Below, piece by piece: positions 5,196 to 5,217 of a DNA stretch of 5,217 nucleotides (position 1 is its first letter; every line of letters begins with the position of its first letter). Made by a program: the position numbers and the translations under genes. The notes beneath the pieces are model-generated. The model made no database searches. It had not been told where the DNA came from and saw only the letters and a program-made list of their open reading frames with translations. Source of the stretch: Litoreibacter sp. (GTDB lineage Bacteria; Pseudomonadota; Alphaproteobacteria; Rhodobacterales; Rhodobacteraceae); the NCBI GenBank assembly GCA_013042765.1, contig JABDPP010000165.1:1-5217 (forward strand), read 5' to 3'.

Positions 5196-5217
5196 TTATT
5201 TCGGCTCGGTTTACTGG
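5148..5217. other. compositionally aberrant window end, probably unreliable sequence
   Basis: Of these 70 bases 32 are T, 25 G, 10 C and only 3 A; the preceding 70 bases contain only 7 T. In the tcuB frame (- strand), residues expected for the family remain at scattered positions (N-x-P-x-x-LAE-x-R, then ERYAWP), but they are interrupted by unexpected residues and two TAA stops. The bias of the changes towards G/T on the + strand fits base-calling errors at an assembly end better than random mutation. Confidence 0.6.

Overview
The window looks like chromosomal DNA from a GC-rich alphaproteobacterium, most plausibly Rhodobacterales (Roseobacter group). This rests on codon use, the style of the proteins and the gene types; no rRNA or other marker is present, so the placement is an inference. 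Six protein-coding genes fill nearly all of the sequence. I see no tRNA, rRNA, CRISPR array, insertion sequence or phage gene.

Left part (1-1330): the 3' end of a DEAD-box RNA helicase gene enters from the left edge on the + strand. It carries a DbpA-type RNA-binding domain followed by a long, basic, Lys-Pro-rich tail. It converges, 21 bp apart, on a small unrecognised gene on the - strand (965-1330).

Middle part (1331-2377): a - strand gene encodes a family 3 solute-binding-type protein that has no signal peptide and no transporter permease beside it. A divergent intergenic region of 187 bp follows. It holds clear ribosome binding sites for both flanking genes and a nested inverted repeat that could be an operator or an RNA hairpin.

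Right part (2378-5217): this is a compact set of three redox genes. A + strand NAD(P)-dependent beta-hydroxyacid-dehydrogenase-type protein (6-phosphogluconate-dehydrogenase-like, DUF1932 C-terminal domain) converges on a - strand pair: tcuB and an isocitrate/isopropylmalate-dehydrogenase-family gene. The pair is joined by an ATGA stop/start overlap, so it is probably translationally coupled. The two convergent genes share a single CTAG tetranucleotide as both stop codons. TcuB is the iron-sulfur/membrane electron-transfer partner of the flavoprotein TcuA in tricarballylate oxidation to cis-aconitate. Finding it coupled to a beta-decarboxylating dehydrogenase suggests a catabolic module for a tricarballylate-like or 2-hydroxy-tricarboxylate compound, with tcuA expected just beyond the right edge. 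The exact substrate cannot be read from the sequence.

The last ~70 bases (5148-5217) are abnormal: 57 of 70 are G or T and only 3 are A, and two stop codons appear in the tcuB frame although recognisable TcuB-like residues remain. This looks more like a low-quality contig end than a biological truncation, so the tcuB N-terminus given here should not be trusted.
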